From positions 1-64,000 of the forward strand of contig CAUYLG010066214.1 of NCBI GenBank assembly GCA_963573385.1: 64,000 nt of DNA. The letters are read 5' to 3'. The notes under the pieces were generated by a model. It did not search any database, was not told the DNA's origin, and was given only the letters and a program-made list of their open reading frames with translations. Position numbers and translations under genes: made by a program. Source of the stretch: Cacajao melanocephalus. Its lineage: Eukaryota > Chordata > Mammalia > Primates > Pitheciidae. Each line of letters starts with the position of its first letter. The first letter of the stretch is position 1. Of the stretch, positions 50,706 to 63,197 are shown piece after piece.

Positions 50706-50755
50706 CCAGTGGACTGAGAAGAAGCTGATTCCAGCGGACTGGGAAGAAGCTGATT
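50706..50755. repeat. 25-bp tandem duplication
   Basis: CCAGTGGACTGAGAAGAAGC then TGATT (50706-50730) is followed directly by CCAGCGGACTGGGAAGAAGC then TGATT (50731-50755), with two mismatches. Confidence 0.92.
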
Positions 50756-51208
50756 CTCATTTTGTTTGCAAACCTGGTGTTTGGGTACATAGTTTTGGAT
50801 CATGTAGGCCAGTATTTTCTCAGAGAATTGTGAAAGAAACTAGAATCAGATAATTTTATATTTTGCCTATGTTGACTAAACATTTCCAGCAAAGAGCGAC
50901 AAAACCAACTTTTCTAAAGCAAATTTTTTATAAGGATGTCTTAAGTTTTTAACAAATGACAGTCTCCTACTTTCCTTGTCTTTGACAAATACATTGCCAA
51001 TCATAGCAAGAATGTCCATCAATTTTCTCAAATGGGCAGCAAGCACAACTAGCTGAGTTCTAGTGGAGACTTACCACTGAGTAGCTATGTGATGTTGAAA
51101 ACTTAAAGTTGCTAGTTTTAGTTTTTGTATTAAATGGACTAAACTGTATCTCAAGCTTCATGCCCATTTACAAAAAATTAATATTCTGGTTAGCAGTCAT
51201 TTTGTAAA

Positions 51209-51561
51209 TGATGTGATTTGGCTGTGTCCTCACCCAAATCTCAACTTGAATTGTCTCTCCTAGAATTCCCTTGTGTTGTGGGAGGGACCCAGGGGGAGGT
51301 AATTGAATCATGGGGGCCAGTCTTTCCTGTGCTATTCTCATGATAGTAAGTCTCACGAGACGTGATGCATTTATCAGGGGTTTCTGCTTTTGCTTCTTCC
51401 TCTTTTCTCTTGCCGTCACCATGTAAGAAATGCCTTTTGCCTATCACCATGATTCTGAGCCCTCCCCAGCCATGTGGAACTGTAAGTCCAATTGAACCTC
51501 TTTTTGTTCCCAGTTTTGGGTATGTCTTTATCAATCAGCAGTATGAAAATGGACTAATACA
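51209..51561 (+). mobile_element. Second THE1 solo LTR
   Basis: It begins TGATGTGATTTGGCTGTGTC and ends GGACTAATACA. It shares the THE1 blocks 'gtgggagggacccagggggaggtaattgaatcatggggg' and 'catgattctgagccctccccagccatgtggaactg'. The flanking pentamers GTAAA (51204-51208) and GTGAA (51562-51566) match 4/5. Confidence 0.95.
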
Positions 51562-53582
51562 GTGAACTATATGAGAAACTTAGTACTTTCAAGTCATATT
51601 AGGAAATTTAAATTTTTATAGATACACACAAAACATAAATATATTTGTATCTATACTGAATGAATAAATCCTGTCCTTACATAATTTATATGAACTTTGG
51701 GAAGCAAGATTAATGAACACAAAACAATTAGCCAACAGTATAAGCCAATCACATTTAAATTATCGACTCCTATATTCAAACTGGAGATCTGTCTAAGAGG
51801 GAAGTGTGGAGAATGGAGGATAGCTTGGCAAAGGTAGTGAAACTTCAGCAGGCCCTGAAACAATGCATAGGGCTGTTTTTTGTTTCCGTTTTTCTCCCTT
51901 GAAGGTCTAGGGTAGGGCATTATAAACGGGAAAATAGCAATAAGGGGAAAAAGAACACTGCCAATACAGCAGACTCAGGTCAACAGGACCGTGAGTCAAC
52001 AGACTTTGGAATGGAGGCACCCTGGAGAGCAATGGGAATGACTTGGCCCTCCAGAAGTACATTTCAGCCTTTTTTATACTGAATTCTCACTTCTAGCTCT
52101 GGAATCTATATTGTGAAACTACCAAAGAAACTAACAACCACTAAAACCCCCACCTGTAACTGAATGCAGCTGGGTTTACCTCAAGAGTCACACCCTGCCA
52201 AGATAATTCAGGGAATACAAACCTAAATGCTTTGAGGACTGTTGGTGAATAAGATATCAATATTAAACAATAAATAAATTAGCAAAGAATAATGGAACCA
52301 CCCATTGAACTAAGGGAAGGGAAAAAAACAGAGAATGATGGCAGATAGTATTTTAAAATTATATACCAAATCACTGATGTTTTCTAAAATTTAACTTTTA
52401 ATTGGTAATGTGTTATTAATAAAACTTCCTTCAAACATGCCTGAAAGGTGAATCTGTGACTACACTTATTGGATATGCCTAAATATGATTGTTGATGTAA
52501 TTATAACTTCTGACTCTAAAACATTGCTAAGTTACGCCAGACACTACTTGAAACTTCACACTTAACACTCATTCTAAAAGTAACAATAATACCTATAGGC
52601 ACTGATTCCCAAATAAACGTTGTTATTTCTCTACTTAAAAATTCTTATGATTCAAATATAAATAGTTTAACAGATTGTATTTTATGTGTATGTCTTTTTA
52701 TGACAAAAGCAACTACATTTAAATATGCAAAACCTCTACTCTGGCTGATTTGCATTCTTATATCCCATTATAGAGTCTCCTATTTGAATTTCCATCTGTT
52801 CCCTAATATCTTTTTTTGTTTATTAGTGCTTTAATGAGATAATTTCATTTTGCATACCTAGATTTCATTACTATTTTGCAAAAACAATCTGTACCCTGAT
52901 TTTACTCTCATAAATACCTTAGCCTTAACCTTGGGGCTCAGTGCAGTCTGGTATGAGATACTCCTAAAACAGTAAAATGGAAAGAAAAAGCATTCAAAGT
53001 AAAATGTAAGTAAATGTTAGTCCTTTCTCTCTTAAAATCATAACAGAAAGACTGTTTCCCTTTATAAGATTAATCTATATCTACCCACATAATGCCTCAT
53101 TGAAGATATATCATGACAAAATAATATATTGGTATATCTTGTATTAAAGCAGATTTTGGAAGAATTAAAAAGATTCCATGAAGATTTTCCACTGATGGGG
53201 ACTGGGAAGGCTTAAAGTTGATAATTCAGTTCTTATTTAACAGTCATAAATATTATCTTCAATCTGTGCTATCAACTAAAATTTTCCTCACTCGAATGCA
53301 TTCATACTCCTGTGGCTTCCTTTGGAAAGACTGAAAACCATTCCTAAAACTCAAGACAGAAAGAGCTCACTGAAAAGAAATTATGACCTATATACACTAC
53401 ACTTTAAGATTTATTCACTGATAAGCCCACTTCAGTATAGGTTTAGGTTGCCAATGAAATTCTCTCTAATTTTGAAGCTATCATCTTTCAAGTAGCATTC
53501 AGAAGCTTTTCTGATTTCTCAGCATGACAGAATAAACTGGCAAAGCACAGTGAATGATTAGGTATTTACTTACTTATTTATA
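51562..53582. other. Unassigned sequence
   Basis: No gene or named repeat is seen in about 2 kb of AT-rich DNA. Confidence 0.45.
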
Positions 53583-53584
53583 TT

Positions 53585-53690
53585 AGTGAACACACAGCGC
53601 TTATTGTGTCCCAGGCATTCTTCTAAGTATTTTACACATGTTAATTCATTTCATTCTAGATGTCATATAGCCCTCTTGGGACTTAATGGG
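53585..53690 (-). mobile_element. MIR SINE fragment
   Basis: 'cgcttattgtgtcccaggcattcttctaagtattttacacatgttaattcatttcat' is a clear antisense MIR 3' half. Confidence 0.72.
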
Positions 53691-53769
53691 AGAATGTTTA
53701 GAAAAAGAAGTATAATAAAGTGTCTGTAAATACAAGCCCTCTATATTTTGTTAAGTGTATCTTTAATAA

Positions 53770-53955
53770 CACTAACTGCTACGTATTGAATGTCTCCTAA
53801 GTGGTAAGCGCACCCTTACATCAACTCTTTAAGATAGGTATCAATAACTCCATTTCATGAATGAGTAACCCCTAAGTCTCATACATAGTAATTACCAGAG
53901 CAAAATGTCAAGAACTCCAAACACTTTGACTCTAATACTCCATTCTTTTAATGTA
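53770..53955 (-). mobile_element. MIR SINE (diverged)
   Basis: 'tattgaatgtctcctaagtggtaagcgcaccc', 'atcaataactccatttcatgaatgagtaacccc' and 'actttgactctaatactccattc' follow the antisense MIR order. Confidence 0.65.
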
Positions 53956-54009
53956 CTTTATAAGACATTTTTCTCTTTTTAGTTCCAATATTTTACTTTT
54001 CTTAATATC

Positions 54010-54640
54010 AGTCAAACTCCTTCCTATAACACATACCCCTCCAATCTGTCTCCTTCTCTCCATCTCTGCCATTAGCACACTGGCTATGCCCTCATCACAC
54101 CTTCCTTGTACTTCTGCAAAAGACTCTTAACTCTGCCTCTTTCAGTCCTCTCTCCACACTTCCAACAAGTTGATCTATAGAAAACATAAATCTGATTATA
54201 TTACTACCTGCTTAAAATACCTCACTGCTTTCAGAATAAAATCTGACGTCTTAACCATGACATACAAAGCCTGTAACGATAGAGCCCATGGCCAGTGCAG
54301 CTTCACTTCCCCAACAATACCCTAGGCCTCCCTGTCCCCACCTGCAACACACACACACACACACACACCCCTCCCTCATGCTTCCACTAGATCAACTGTT
54401 ATTTTTCTGCCTCTTTCCCTCTGCAAATTATCACCTCTCTATGGAAATGCCCTTCATCTCCATCTTTTCTCAGCTCCTACATATCCCTCAATACTTACCT
54501 GAGGTTTCGTCTTTTGTGGGAAGCTTTCTTAGACATCTCTGGCCTGAGTCAGTTGTCTGGCCTGTGTTTCACCATTAGAGCATTCATCATACTTTTCCCA
54601 TGTCTGTGGCCATCACTTCAGTTCACATTTATTTTCTGAC
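54010..54640 (+). mobile_element. L2 LINE fragment
   Basis: A long L2 3' portion: 'ataaatctgattatattactacctgcttaaaatacctcactgctttcagaataaaatctgacgtc' near 54188, 'catgacatacaaagcctgtaacga', then 'ctctttccctctgcaaattatcacc' and a pyrimidine-rich 3' part. A CA repeat sits in the middle. Confidence 0.82.
54346..54368. repeat. (CA)n microsatellite
   Basis: About eleven CA units inside the L2 fragment, likely polymorphic. Confidence 0.93.
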
Positions 54641-55160
54641 TATACTGAGCACCATACCAGCTAGAAACCACAGTACAAATTACACTCACTATCCCAGACC
54701 TCAATGGGTTTCTCAGGTGTTTAGCTGAAATAGGCCCTGAAGATGGTTTGTTATCTGACAGAATATATACATGTTTCTGCCCTAGCTAATTCCTCATTCC
54801 TCATCTTCAGCTGCTGTCCTCAGCTCTGTCTTATCTTCTGTGCTTGGCTCCTGCCATTTACACATCGTCTTTTGGTATTGACTTTTTGCCTGGTCTGTTT
54901 GTAGGATCACAGATTAAATACCCTGTTCCCTCATAACTTTCCTGTATTGACCCTGTAAAACATGTTTCTCTTGTGTCAATCCTACATCCAGCCAGGTCAA
55001 CAAAGTATTTTCATGACTCTTCTTTAAGATCACAAACCTAGGAGTCATCAAGCCTTCAAACAGAACTTTCTAAGTTACTAACATATCCAGGAGGGTAAAT
55101 TCAGGGAAGGGATCTTTCATGAGAGTTGCCTCATGCTAAATAACCATTGCTAACAGAATG
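54641..55160. other. Unassigned sequence
   Basis: No gene or named repeat is seen. Confidence 0.45.
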
Positions 55161-55164
55161 GTTA

Positions 55165-55360
55165 TGTCTGTTTATAAGTACATATTACCACATACTAAGT
55201 ATGTATCACATGATTTAATTCTTACAGCATACAAGATTACACACATTTTACTAAACTGGAAACTGAAACTCAGATAAGTTAGTACCTAGCCCAAATTCAC
55301 ATAGCTAGATAACCATCAAAATCAGGACTAATACTAATTTTGTATCCTTTGCCAGCCCCA
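55165..55360 (-). mobile_element. MIR SINE (diverged)
   Basis: 'ccacatactaagtatgtatcacatgatttaattcttacagc', 'actaaactggaaactgaaactcagataagttagtacctagcccaaattcacatagctag' and 'aaaatcagga' follow antisense MIR. Confidence 0.72.
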
Positions 55361-58302
55361 CGTCATCCTGATTGAGTGCAAGTACCCTGGGGATTCCCTG
55401 ATCTCAGCACAGGTGTGCACAGGACCCTGTGTTTGAGGAGAAGGTATGGGTAATAGATACCAAATCATGTCATATTACTCCCACCAAAGAATGTGACTCT
55501 TGACTCATTCTTAGAGAAATGAACTGCAACAAAACAAGGAGGAAGAAAGCTTAATCTCTGAATGAATCTGGAGTTTTATCTGTCCATAATAGTACCAATC
55601 ACATTTCTCAGGGGGCCACTGCAAGAGCGGGTACAACATCCTATTGATGAACCATAGTGATCAAAAGAAGACAGGAGTTGAGAGCCTACTTAAGAAAGGG
55701 AAATGTTCATCAAGTTCAGAATATTGCTACTGATGGAATAAGCAAAGGCCACTTGATACAAAAACATAGGCAGCTCTTGAAAGTCAAAAGATACAAAAAC
55801 TTTAGATAGTCATATGATTTGTCAATCTACAGGTAACCCCTCTGTACCTGTAATTTCACAGTTTCATCCATGTTCTGCAAAGCTGATGATGATTACCAAA
55901 GGAATCTGAGTTTAAGCCTGGCAACTAAATCAAAAAGTAATGCTGTTACCATCTAGAAAATACTTACGCCACAACCTTAAAATGGAATCAATGAATGTTT
56001 GACTGTTTGCTGGGTAAGCTCTGAGGGTATAATTAATTTGGCAATTGAAGTAAGCTAAGTCTTTACAAATTCTCTCTATGTAATCTAATGCATGATGATC
56101 ACCATATCACTTATAAGGACTTTGCAGTATACAAAGGACTCACATTTAGTGATATGAAGTTCACAGGAAATATGTGTGTCAAACTTGCACGTCATTGAAG
56201 GTTATATAATTAATTAGACTCAACAAAGGAAACGTTCATTGTCTATTTTGGGTCTGGACTGTGCTAGCATCAGCATGAGCCCCCTGCTAGGTCTCAGATT
56301 AAAGAGGTGTCAAAGACAAGTAAATAGTTTTAGCAGAGTATATATAAGAGTAATAATAAAGTAACAGAAATATGAGCAAGGAATGGAGGTTGCAGAGACG
56401 GATATTATTACCTGGAAAGGTGATTTCATAACGTTTATGTGTAAAATGGGGAATGGGTGAATTAGATCATCTTTATTGTCTGCTTTTGCTCTATAATTTT
56501 GTCCTGTCTATATGTTTGCCAGATTATTTCCATTGTGTTCCCTTTGCACCTTATGGCCCTATTTTCTGATTATGATCATTGAAAATGTGTTCAAAAATTT
56601 TCACGATGAAGGACTATGGAGTCTCCCTTATCAGGTCCCCAGCTTCTCTTCTTACCTGCTTCCTAAGAGCTTTGCAGGATACTATTGCTCTTGCATATCT
56701 CCTCCAGAGACTGAGTAGAGAAAGGAGGTGGAATTATAATCAGTCAGCTTTGCTTATTAAAGTTCTTGTGAAAATTTTATAGAAGAGACAGTGAATATTT
56801 AAAGAAATACTTCTTCATATAAAAAAGCGCCTCTTAATTACCTGCAGTAATGGAGAGCAGTGGTGTGTATCATCCAAAATGGTGGATAATCCAAGCACTA
56901 TTTCTATTTGGCTCCGAAATGTATTTTTGAACTTATATTTGAGTAGAAGTATGGGACCAAGAACTTGAAGAGTCCTAAGCTTTCTGTCTTTCTTATACTC
57001 ATTCGTCTTTAGACAGAATAGGCAATTGCATGTTTGTGTTTTAAGACCTTCCTCCTGTGGACTGCAGGTCAAGTCTAGGTTAAAAGGAACAAACCTAGTG
57101 GCAATGTCAACCAAAATAGCTAAGCAGGATATTTCTAAAAAGAAATTAAAACAAAATGTATCTTAGATAATACAGAGTTTGGCTGCATATTGCTTGATTA
57201 TATACACTTGTCTATGAACCTGGTTCCTAGTTACAGTAGATCTTTTAAGTTGGATGTGATGCACATCATTTCAAGCTGATGGAAAGATGACTAGATCAAA
57301 TTTGTTCTGACTCCCTCACTGAATGCCTGCCTGGCACTCTGAGGAAGCCACAGCAGGGTGTCTTCAGAAGCTATTTCCAAACAAATTTAGACTTGTCTTA
57401 TACATGATGAGAGCTATTTATAAGGATTGTATAACAAATAGCTTATAATAGACACCTCTGTCAATTGCATTTATAATGAAAAGATCTAACACAAGAAGGC
57501 GTTGATTCGTCGTGCAAGCTAAGGCTGCAATATCTTTGCAATTTTTATCAACTAAACTAACCGGGGAAGAAGAGCATGACAAAACTCACTGCACTTCATT
57601 GAAACTTGAATTGAGACCTTAAAGAGTAGTAGAGTTTCATCGAAATATACAAAAGAGTAAAGGGCAGTAGGTGTATTTTAGTTGGTAAAGCCAGAATCCA
57701 GCAATCATACTAAATGTCAAGGTCTACACTCAGAAATGACGGGTAATGACATTATTACGTGAGGCTCTTTAATAGGTTCTACTGTTATATGTTTAATTGA
57801 TGGGAAAAAGGCAAAAACATTTAAGGAATTGAGAGAAAACCAGAAGAAAACATCAAAAATCAAAGGGAGTTTAAATCTTCCATTCCCTCTAAGACAAATG
57901 GAAAGCAAAAAATCAGTAAATTACAAAAAAATATGAATAATTTTAATATGAGAGTGCTTTAAAACTATCAGCAGTCTGTAGTAATTGCACAGGCAGAGAT
58001 TTTAGCATTGCACCCATCTAAGATGGGAATTTACAGAGGAAAAGAAAACGATTAGACCTGTAATCAGAAGAATTGAAATGAAAACCAAAATTACTTAATA
58101 CTTTTTCTCCAAGAAATATGCTTTTTGAAATGTGAGACTATGTTTGAAAGCCTGTGATTTTCTTATTTTATAAACGTGAAATGTGTTCAGTGATTACTAT
58201 GACATGACAATTTGGAACCTTGAATTTAATCTCCTACTTCACTCCTAATTTATAATGTTACCTTGTGGATAATGTTTTTTCCTTTGGGGTAAAGTACTGA
58301 TT
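55361..58302. other. Unassigned sequence
   Basis: No gene or named repeat is seen in about 2.9 kb. Confidence 0.45.
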
Positions 58303-58304
58303 AA

Positions 58305-58395
58305 TTAAATAATTCATTCATTTTAATAAGCATTTCTTGAGTACTTATGTACTAGGATCTATGCTTGGCATAGCAGCTATGAAATTAAATAGTGC
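58305..58395 (-). mobile_element. L2 3'-end fragment
   Basis: 'aattcattcattttaataagcatttcttgagtacttatgtactaggatctatgcttggcatagcagctatgaaat' matches the antisense L2 3' end. Confidence 0.62.
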
Positions 58396-61300
58396 CTGGT
58401 TACAGTCTTGGCATGTTTGTCAAAGTCAGTGGGGGTGAAGGCAGAAAGACAAACATGCGGCGTAAGATGGCACTTTGACCAAAACTACATACAAGTGGAG
58501 ACAGCACTAACAGAGAGTGATCATTTCCACATAAGATGAGAGATATCAAGGAATTCATTGACAAACCTCTTAGTCTTACAGAACCTCTGTACATCAAAGG
58601 TATTTGCTATTATCTTTCTTTTCAAAGGACAAGAAGTCAAAATCCCTATGAAACCTTGAATGCAGGTACATTAAAAAACAAGAACCTTCAAAATATGTAA
58701 TAGCACTTTTCATAGCTGTCATACAGAAATAAATAGTTAAAAAATAAAATCTACTACTGCTTGCTTTCCTTCAATTGTATCACAAAAGGAGGTACTATGC
58801 TGAGTCAGTATATACTTTGTATACTCACAATGTATGGAAAGTGCATGGAGAACCATGCACACAGACATTTTACTTCATGTATTCTTAACTGGTTTTGTAA
58901 CTTTCTTTTTCGAAACCATCCTTCATCAAAAAGATCCAAATGTTAATAAACAAGTCTAGAATTCATGGTTTGTCCTCTCCTTGTGCTTCCTCGTTTTCCG
59001 TTACTTTTTCTTGGCTTTGATAAGCAAACCATGTTACTGCCACAGTCTCTTTTTTCCACTGAGAATAGTTTCCCATGTTTTAAACAGAGTACAGTTGTGT
59101 GATGTATGTTGTAGGGGAAAGAAGTGAAAGAAAGAGAGGGGAAAAAGAGAACATGTTTGTATAAATATGCATCATGTTCATAAACATATGAAGACTTGGT
59201 CTTCTAGACACAGAAAACAAGAAATATAAATGAACATGAAGTATGGAAACACACATGTAGTCAGATGGATCAGTGTCCTTAGGGGGCAAAGTTTAAAAGT
59301 TCAGTCTACAAAACCATTCTAATTAAAAGAACACTTTATACCCAATTCTGCTTTACTTTGTAAGCATTTTCTCCTTTCTGCTTGTTTTCTTTACTAAAGT
59401 CACAGCAAGGGCTGTGCTGAGCCTCCAGTTCATCTAAGCTACTCGGTGCATGCCCAGACAGCAAGAAAATGGTTTCTCTGGCAACAGGAATTATGTGAAA
59501 TCTCTGTGTTCTCCCCCACCCTCCATCTGATTCCTATTCACTTAAGCTGTTCACATATAGGCAACAATGAAGCATTGGAACTCTAATGAGCAATTCAAAT
59601 TTATTGAGCTAATTCATGGAGGCGGGTACTGTGAGCATCTTCGTTTCCTGTGTACCGAGGAGCAAAGTGTGTTTGTTGTATGTTATCTGTATTATTCAAG
59701 AACCATGCACTGTCAGCAAACAGCCAGAACCAGATAAAATCAGACGACTATCTAAAATATGAAACATGAGGAATTTACTTCCATCTTGGTAGGAGGGAAA
59801 CACAAAGGCTTTCAGGTGCTAAACACAGCTTTGAATTTTCCAAAGATGCTGAGCCATGGAAGTCACAATGATTTAAAACAGCCTAATATTATGTTTGAAA
59901 CCCAAGGGGGAATGGCAAGAGCTTTGATTAAATTGCTTTGAATGTCAGCTTTTTATTTCTAAGGAATCATACTGTTCCGCCATGACTAAGGCTCTAGAGT
60001 TTTCAATTTAGGCCTTATAAACATTCCCTAATAATAGTTCATGATGAGATCTCTTCTACATGTTTAGTTTTCTCCGTAGCCTTTGTTGAGGAGAGAGTCT
60101 TGTGTTTAGCACTGGTGCTAAGGGTGATATTTACAAAGAGGGTTTAATCAAATGGGAATTGATTTGCTTGGAGGAATCAGGACTAAGAAGCAAATTAGCT
60201 TTATTCTTTAGACATTGGAAGAAGGTGGGAGGGAGGGATCTATTTTTCTTCAGTTCCAATAAGGATGAAACAACAGTAAGAAATATACTCAGTAACATAA
60301 AGCAGAAAATAGGGTGAATTTGGAATGGACTTCTGAACCCATTTCAGAATTATTGTCCTGGAAGTTTGTTAAGAAAAACATTTGCTTCTTACTTTTCTAG
60401 AATATCTTAGTAAACTCTGCCTACAAGGAGGCATATTTTTAAAGCTTCCTTGGTTTTATCATTGAATATCTAACCTGTTCAAAATTAAGGACATTCTGTC
60501 ACCAAAAAGCAACAGGAAGTGCCACTTTGCAGAAATCTTTAATTTCAATCTACATGATGTAGATTTAAGTAACAACTCAATGAAGCCTCAATTTAAATAT
60601 TTAAACTTTAACTTTCAGTTAAAGCTGTAGGGAAGCAATGAGCAGAATGATTAGCCTAATGACAGAAATATAGTAGTTGATTAAAAAGCATAGAAGGGTG
60701 AAGGTACGAAAGACACAGACAGCTAAATAATGGTGGCATTATAACAACGACTTCATTCATTTCATAGTTAATCTTTAGATAGTAAGAACATATTGTTTTA
60801 GATAATAAGGTAGTTTAAAAATTCTCAAATAACTGATATTTTTTCTGGAGTGTAAAATAGCCAATAAGTACAGCCAAAATTTGGAAAATAAATACAAAAT
60901 ATAAGTCCTACACAGAACAGATGCCTACTGAATCCATAACATTTGGAATGTTCAATCCAGTCACAGAGCTTTTAGGAAGAGAACATCTTGGAATCAAAAT
61001 TTTATTCCAGTTAGAAAATGGAGATTCAACACTCATACCTAAAACCAAATTGCCCTTCACTTGATAGGTCAAATAACCTGAGACTAGGGTCTTTGTGTAT
61101 CCAGCTAGTGCTTGCTTCTGGAAACAGACACATTGTTCCTGTGTTTCTCAACTTGGTACCCCACTACAAGTAGTGTGTAGTAGAATGCCTAAAGAGTTAC
61201 TGAAGTTTTCAAGGAATTTCTAAGCTCTGATATGGAGTTCTTTTCCCATACAGACATCTTTCAATTTTGAGTTTTGCTTTATTTTCTTAATTTTATTTAT

Positions 61301-61423
61301 TTTATGAACTCTGATCAGAGTGGAAAATTCCACTGGAGTCTGGACCATGAAGAAACATCCTGTGGGACAAATCCCAGGTAACAAAACCAGGTAAATTCCT
61401 TCTTCATCAGCAGCCCAGCACAC
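58396..61423. other. Unassigned sequence
   Basis: No gene or named repeat is seen. The composition is AT-rich. Confidence 0.45.
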
Positions 61424-61600
61424 TACTCCCACCCCATTTCTCAGCAATCACAGACCTCTCCGGCCCGGACCTACAACTGCCCCAGCTTGTAAGGGTGAAA
61501 GGGTGCTCTGGCACCCCCTGGTGCTCCTCCTCCACAGGTCTTTGTCCAATAAACCTGAGTTGCTGTCAGCTACCCTCGTCTTTGCTCTCCATCTTAACAG
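61424..61600 (+). other. GC-rich patch with AATAAA, possible LTR remnant
   Basis: A GC-rich segment with several CpGs near 61460-61470 is followed by TCCAATAAACCTGAGTTGCT (AATAAA at 61548-61553) and a pyrimidine-rich stretch. This order resembles the U3/R end of an ERV LTR or a gene 3' end, but I recognise no family. Confidence 0.3.
61510..61526 (-). promoter_or_regulatory. CTCF-like binding motif
   Basis: On the minus strand the sequence reads GAGCACCAGGGGGTGCC. It contains an exact CACCAGGGGG core and differs from the usual CCACCAGGGGGCGC consensus at two positions (G for the first C, T for C after the G-run). It lies in a local GC-rich patch (61424-61530) that stands out from the AT-rich flanks. 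CTCF is the zinc-finger protein that anchors chromatin loops. Occupancy cannot be told from sequence. Confidence 0.4.
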
Positions 61601-61623
61601 TAACACAGAAGTTGTATCATGCA

Positions 61624-61662
61624 ACACACACACACAGGCGCACACACACACACACATACACA
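61624..61662. repeat. (CA)n microsatellite, interrupted
   Basis: CA units broken by GGCG and TA. Likely length-variable. Confidence 0.92.
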
Positions 61663-61904
61663 GAGTGAAAGGTAAAATGTTGCAATTTTTAAAATCAGAA
61701 ACAGGAAAGATGTATAATTAAGCAGGATGCCACATCTGGGAGAAGAAAAATGCCATTATCAATGCACTGTGTACATTTGGGCAATGTAGTATTAGTGGGT
61801 CAGCTTCAGGACCTTACTTTGGTGAAACTCTGCTAAAAATTTCCATACTCTTTGAAATCACATGGATGTGAATCATGTGTGCTTTCAACATACTAGCTAT
61901 GAAT

Positions 61905-62180
61905 GACCATAGGCTAGTGGGTAAAAATATCTGAGCCTCAATATTCCCCCTTCCTGTAAAATACAGATAGTAGTATCTGCTTCAAATGTAAATAATAAGG
62001 GCAAATTTTTATTTACTGCAAAGTATATGTCAAGCTCCACTCATACAGATATTATTTAGTTTAATCCCTGCAACAATCCTTTGAAGTATTATATTTGCAT
62101 TGTACAAATCAGGAAACTAAGCCTAACAGAAGTTAAATAACTTTCCTAAGCACAAAGCTTGAGAGTAGTGGCGCCATTAG
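61905..62180. mobile_element. MIR SINE fragments
   Basis: A plus-strand-like piece ('agtgggtaaaaatatctgagcctcaatattcccccttcctgtaaaatacagatag', 61916-61975) is followed by an antisense MIR (about 61995-62180: 'tttatttactgcaaagtatatgtcaagc', 'tttaatccctgcaacaatcctttgaag', 'caaatcaggaaactaagcctaacagaagttaaataactttcc'). Confidence 0.65.
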
Positions 62181-62648
62181 AGGTGCTCACTAGTACTGAC
62201 AGTAGTAATATTAGCAAATAGTGTGAAAGTCAGTTTTAACTTGAAATTTTCGAATACTAACTTCTTTATAATGGGCAAGCCCAAGACAACTCTGTAATGA
62301 TGAATCCTTTGTAAACTTTCCCTCTTTTCATTCTGCAATTATTTTCACTATTTCTTTATTTAACAAGCGTGGAATGCCTTGCCTATTTATCATCATAGCT
62401 CAATTCTTATTAGAGCACCAACTAATTCATGCTTGTTAAGTAGACAAGCAATGGTAATAAGGCTTGATGTCTAAGTAGGATTCAAGCCTATACCTAAAGT
62501 GACAAAAACTGATAATATTGTTTCAGATCAACTATGGAGGGGCAGTAATAAATACCACTTTACATGCGCACTGTAAAGCTAAATTGTGTTTCTAGCGTAA
62601 TTAGTCACACCAAGTAGGAGCACATACAGCCCATCTCAGCGCTTTGTC
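62181..62648. other. Unassigned sequence
   Basis: No gene or named repeat is seen. Confidence 0.45.
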
Positions 62649-63197
62649 CTCTAGACCAGGGGTCTCCAACCCTCGGGCCATGGACTGCTATCATCCTGTT
62701 AGGAACTGGGCCACACAGCAGAGGTGCGTGGCTGGTGAGTGAGGGAAGCTTCATCTGTATTTACAGCCACTCGCCATCGCTTGCATTACCGCCTGAACTC
62801 TGCTTCCTGTCAGATCAGTGGCAGTATTAGATTCTCATAGCAGCAGGAATCCTATGGCGAAATGTGCATGTGAGGGATCTAAGTTGTGTGCTGCTTACTA
62901 GAATCCAATGCCTGATGATCCGTCACTGTCTCCCATCACCCCCAGAAGGGAACATCTAGTTGCAGGAAAACAAGCTCAGGGCTCCCACTGATTGTATGGT
63001 GAGTTATGGTGAGTTGTATAATTAATTCATTATATATTTCAGTGTAATAATAACAGAAATAAAGTACACAATAAACGTAGTGTGCTTGAATCATCGCAAA
63101 ACTATCCATCCCCCACCCGAACTCCTGTCCATGGAAAAATTGTCTTCCATTAATCCAGTACCTGGTGCCAAAAAGGTTGGCGACCACTGCTCTAGAC
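62649..63197 (+). mobile_element. MER1 (MER1A-like) hAT-Charlie transposon with perfect 8-bp TSD
   Basis: The element at 62657-63189 (533 bp) starts CAGGGGTCTCCAACCCTCGG and ends GGTTGGCGACCACTG, so its ends form a terminal inverted repeat of about 15 bp with few mismatches. The perfect 8-bp duplication CTCTAGAC is at 62649-62656 and 63190-63197. The body includes 'ctgttaggaactgggccacacagcagaggtg' and 'atggaaaaattgtcttccattaatccagtacctggtgccaaaaagg'. The length fits MER1A. It carries no transposase, so it was mobilised in trans by a Charlie-type transposase. Confidence 0.97.

Noticed and set aside
50224..51561. A single provirus with two LTRs
   Set aside because: Each LTR has its own flanking pentamer pair, and the sequence between is not recognisable as retroviral internal region.
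54288..54578. 96-codon plus-strand frame
   Set aside because: It lies in an L2 fragment and reads through a CA repeat (HTHTHT), so it is not a gene.
62700..62760. RNA gene or tRNA-like signal near 62.7 kb
   Set aside because: It lies inside the MER1 element and shows no cloverleaf or polymerase III box arrangement.
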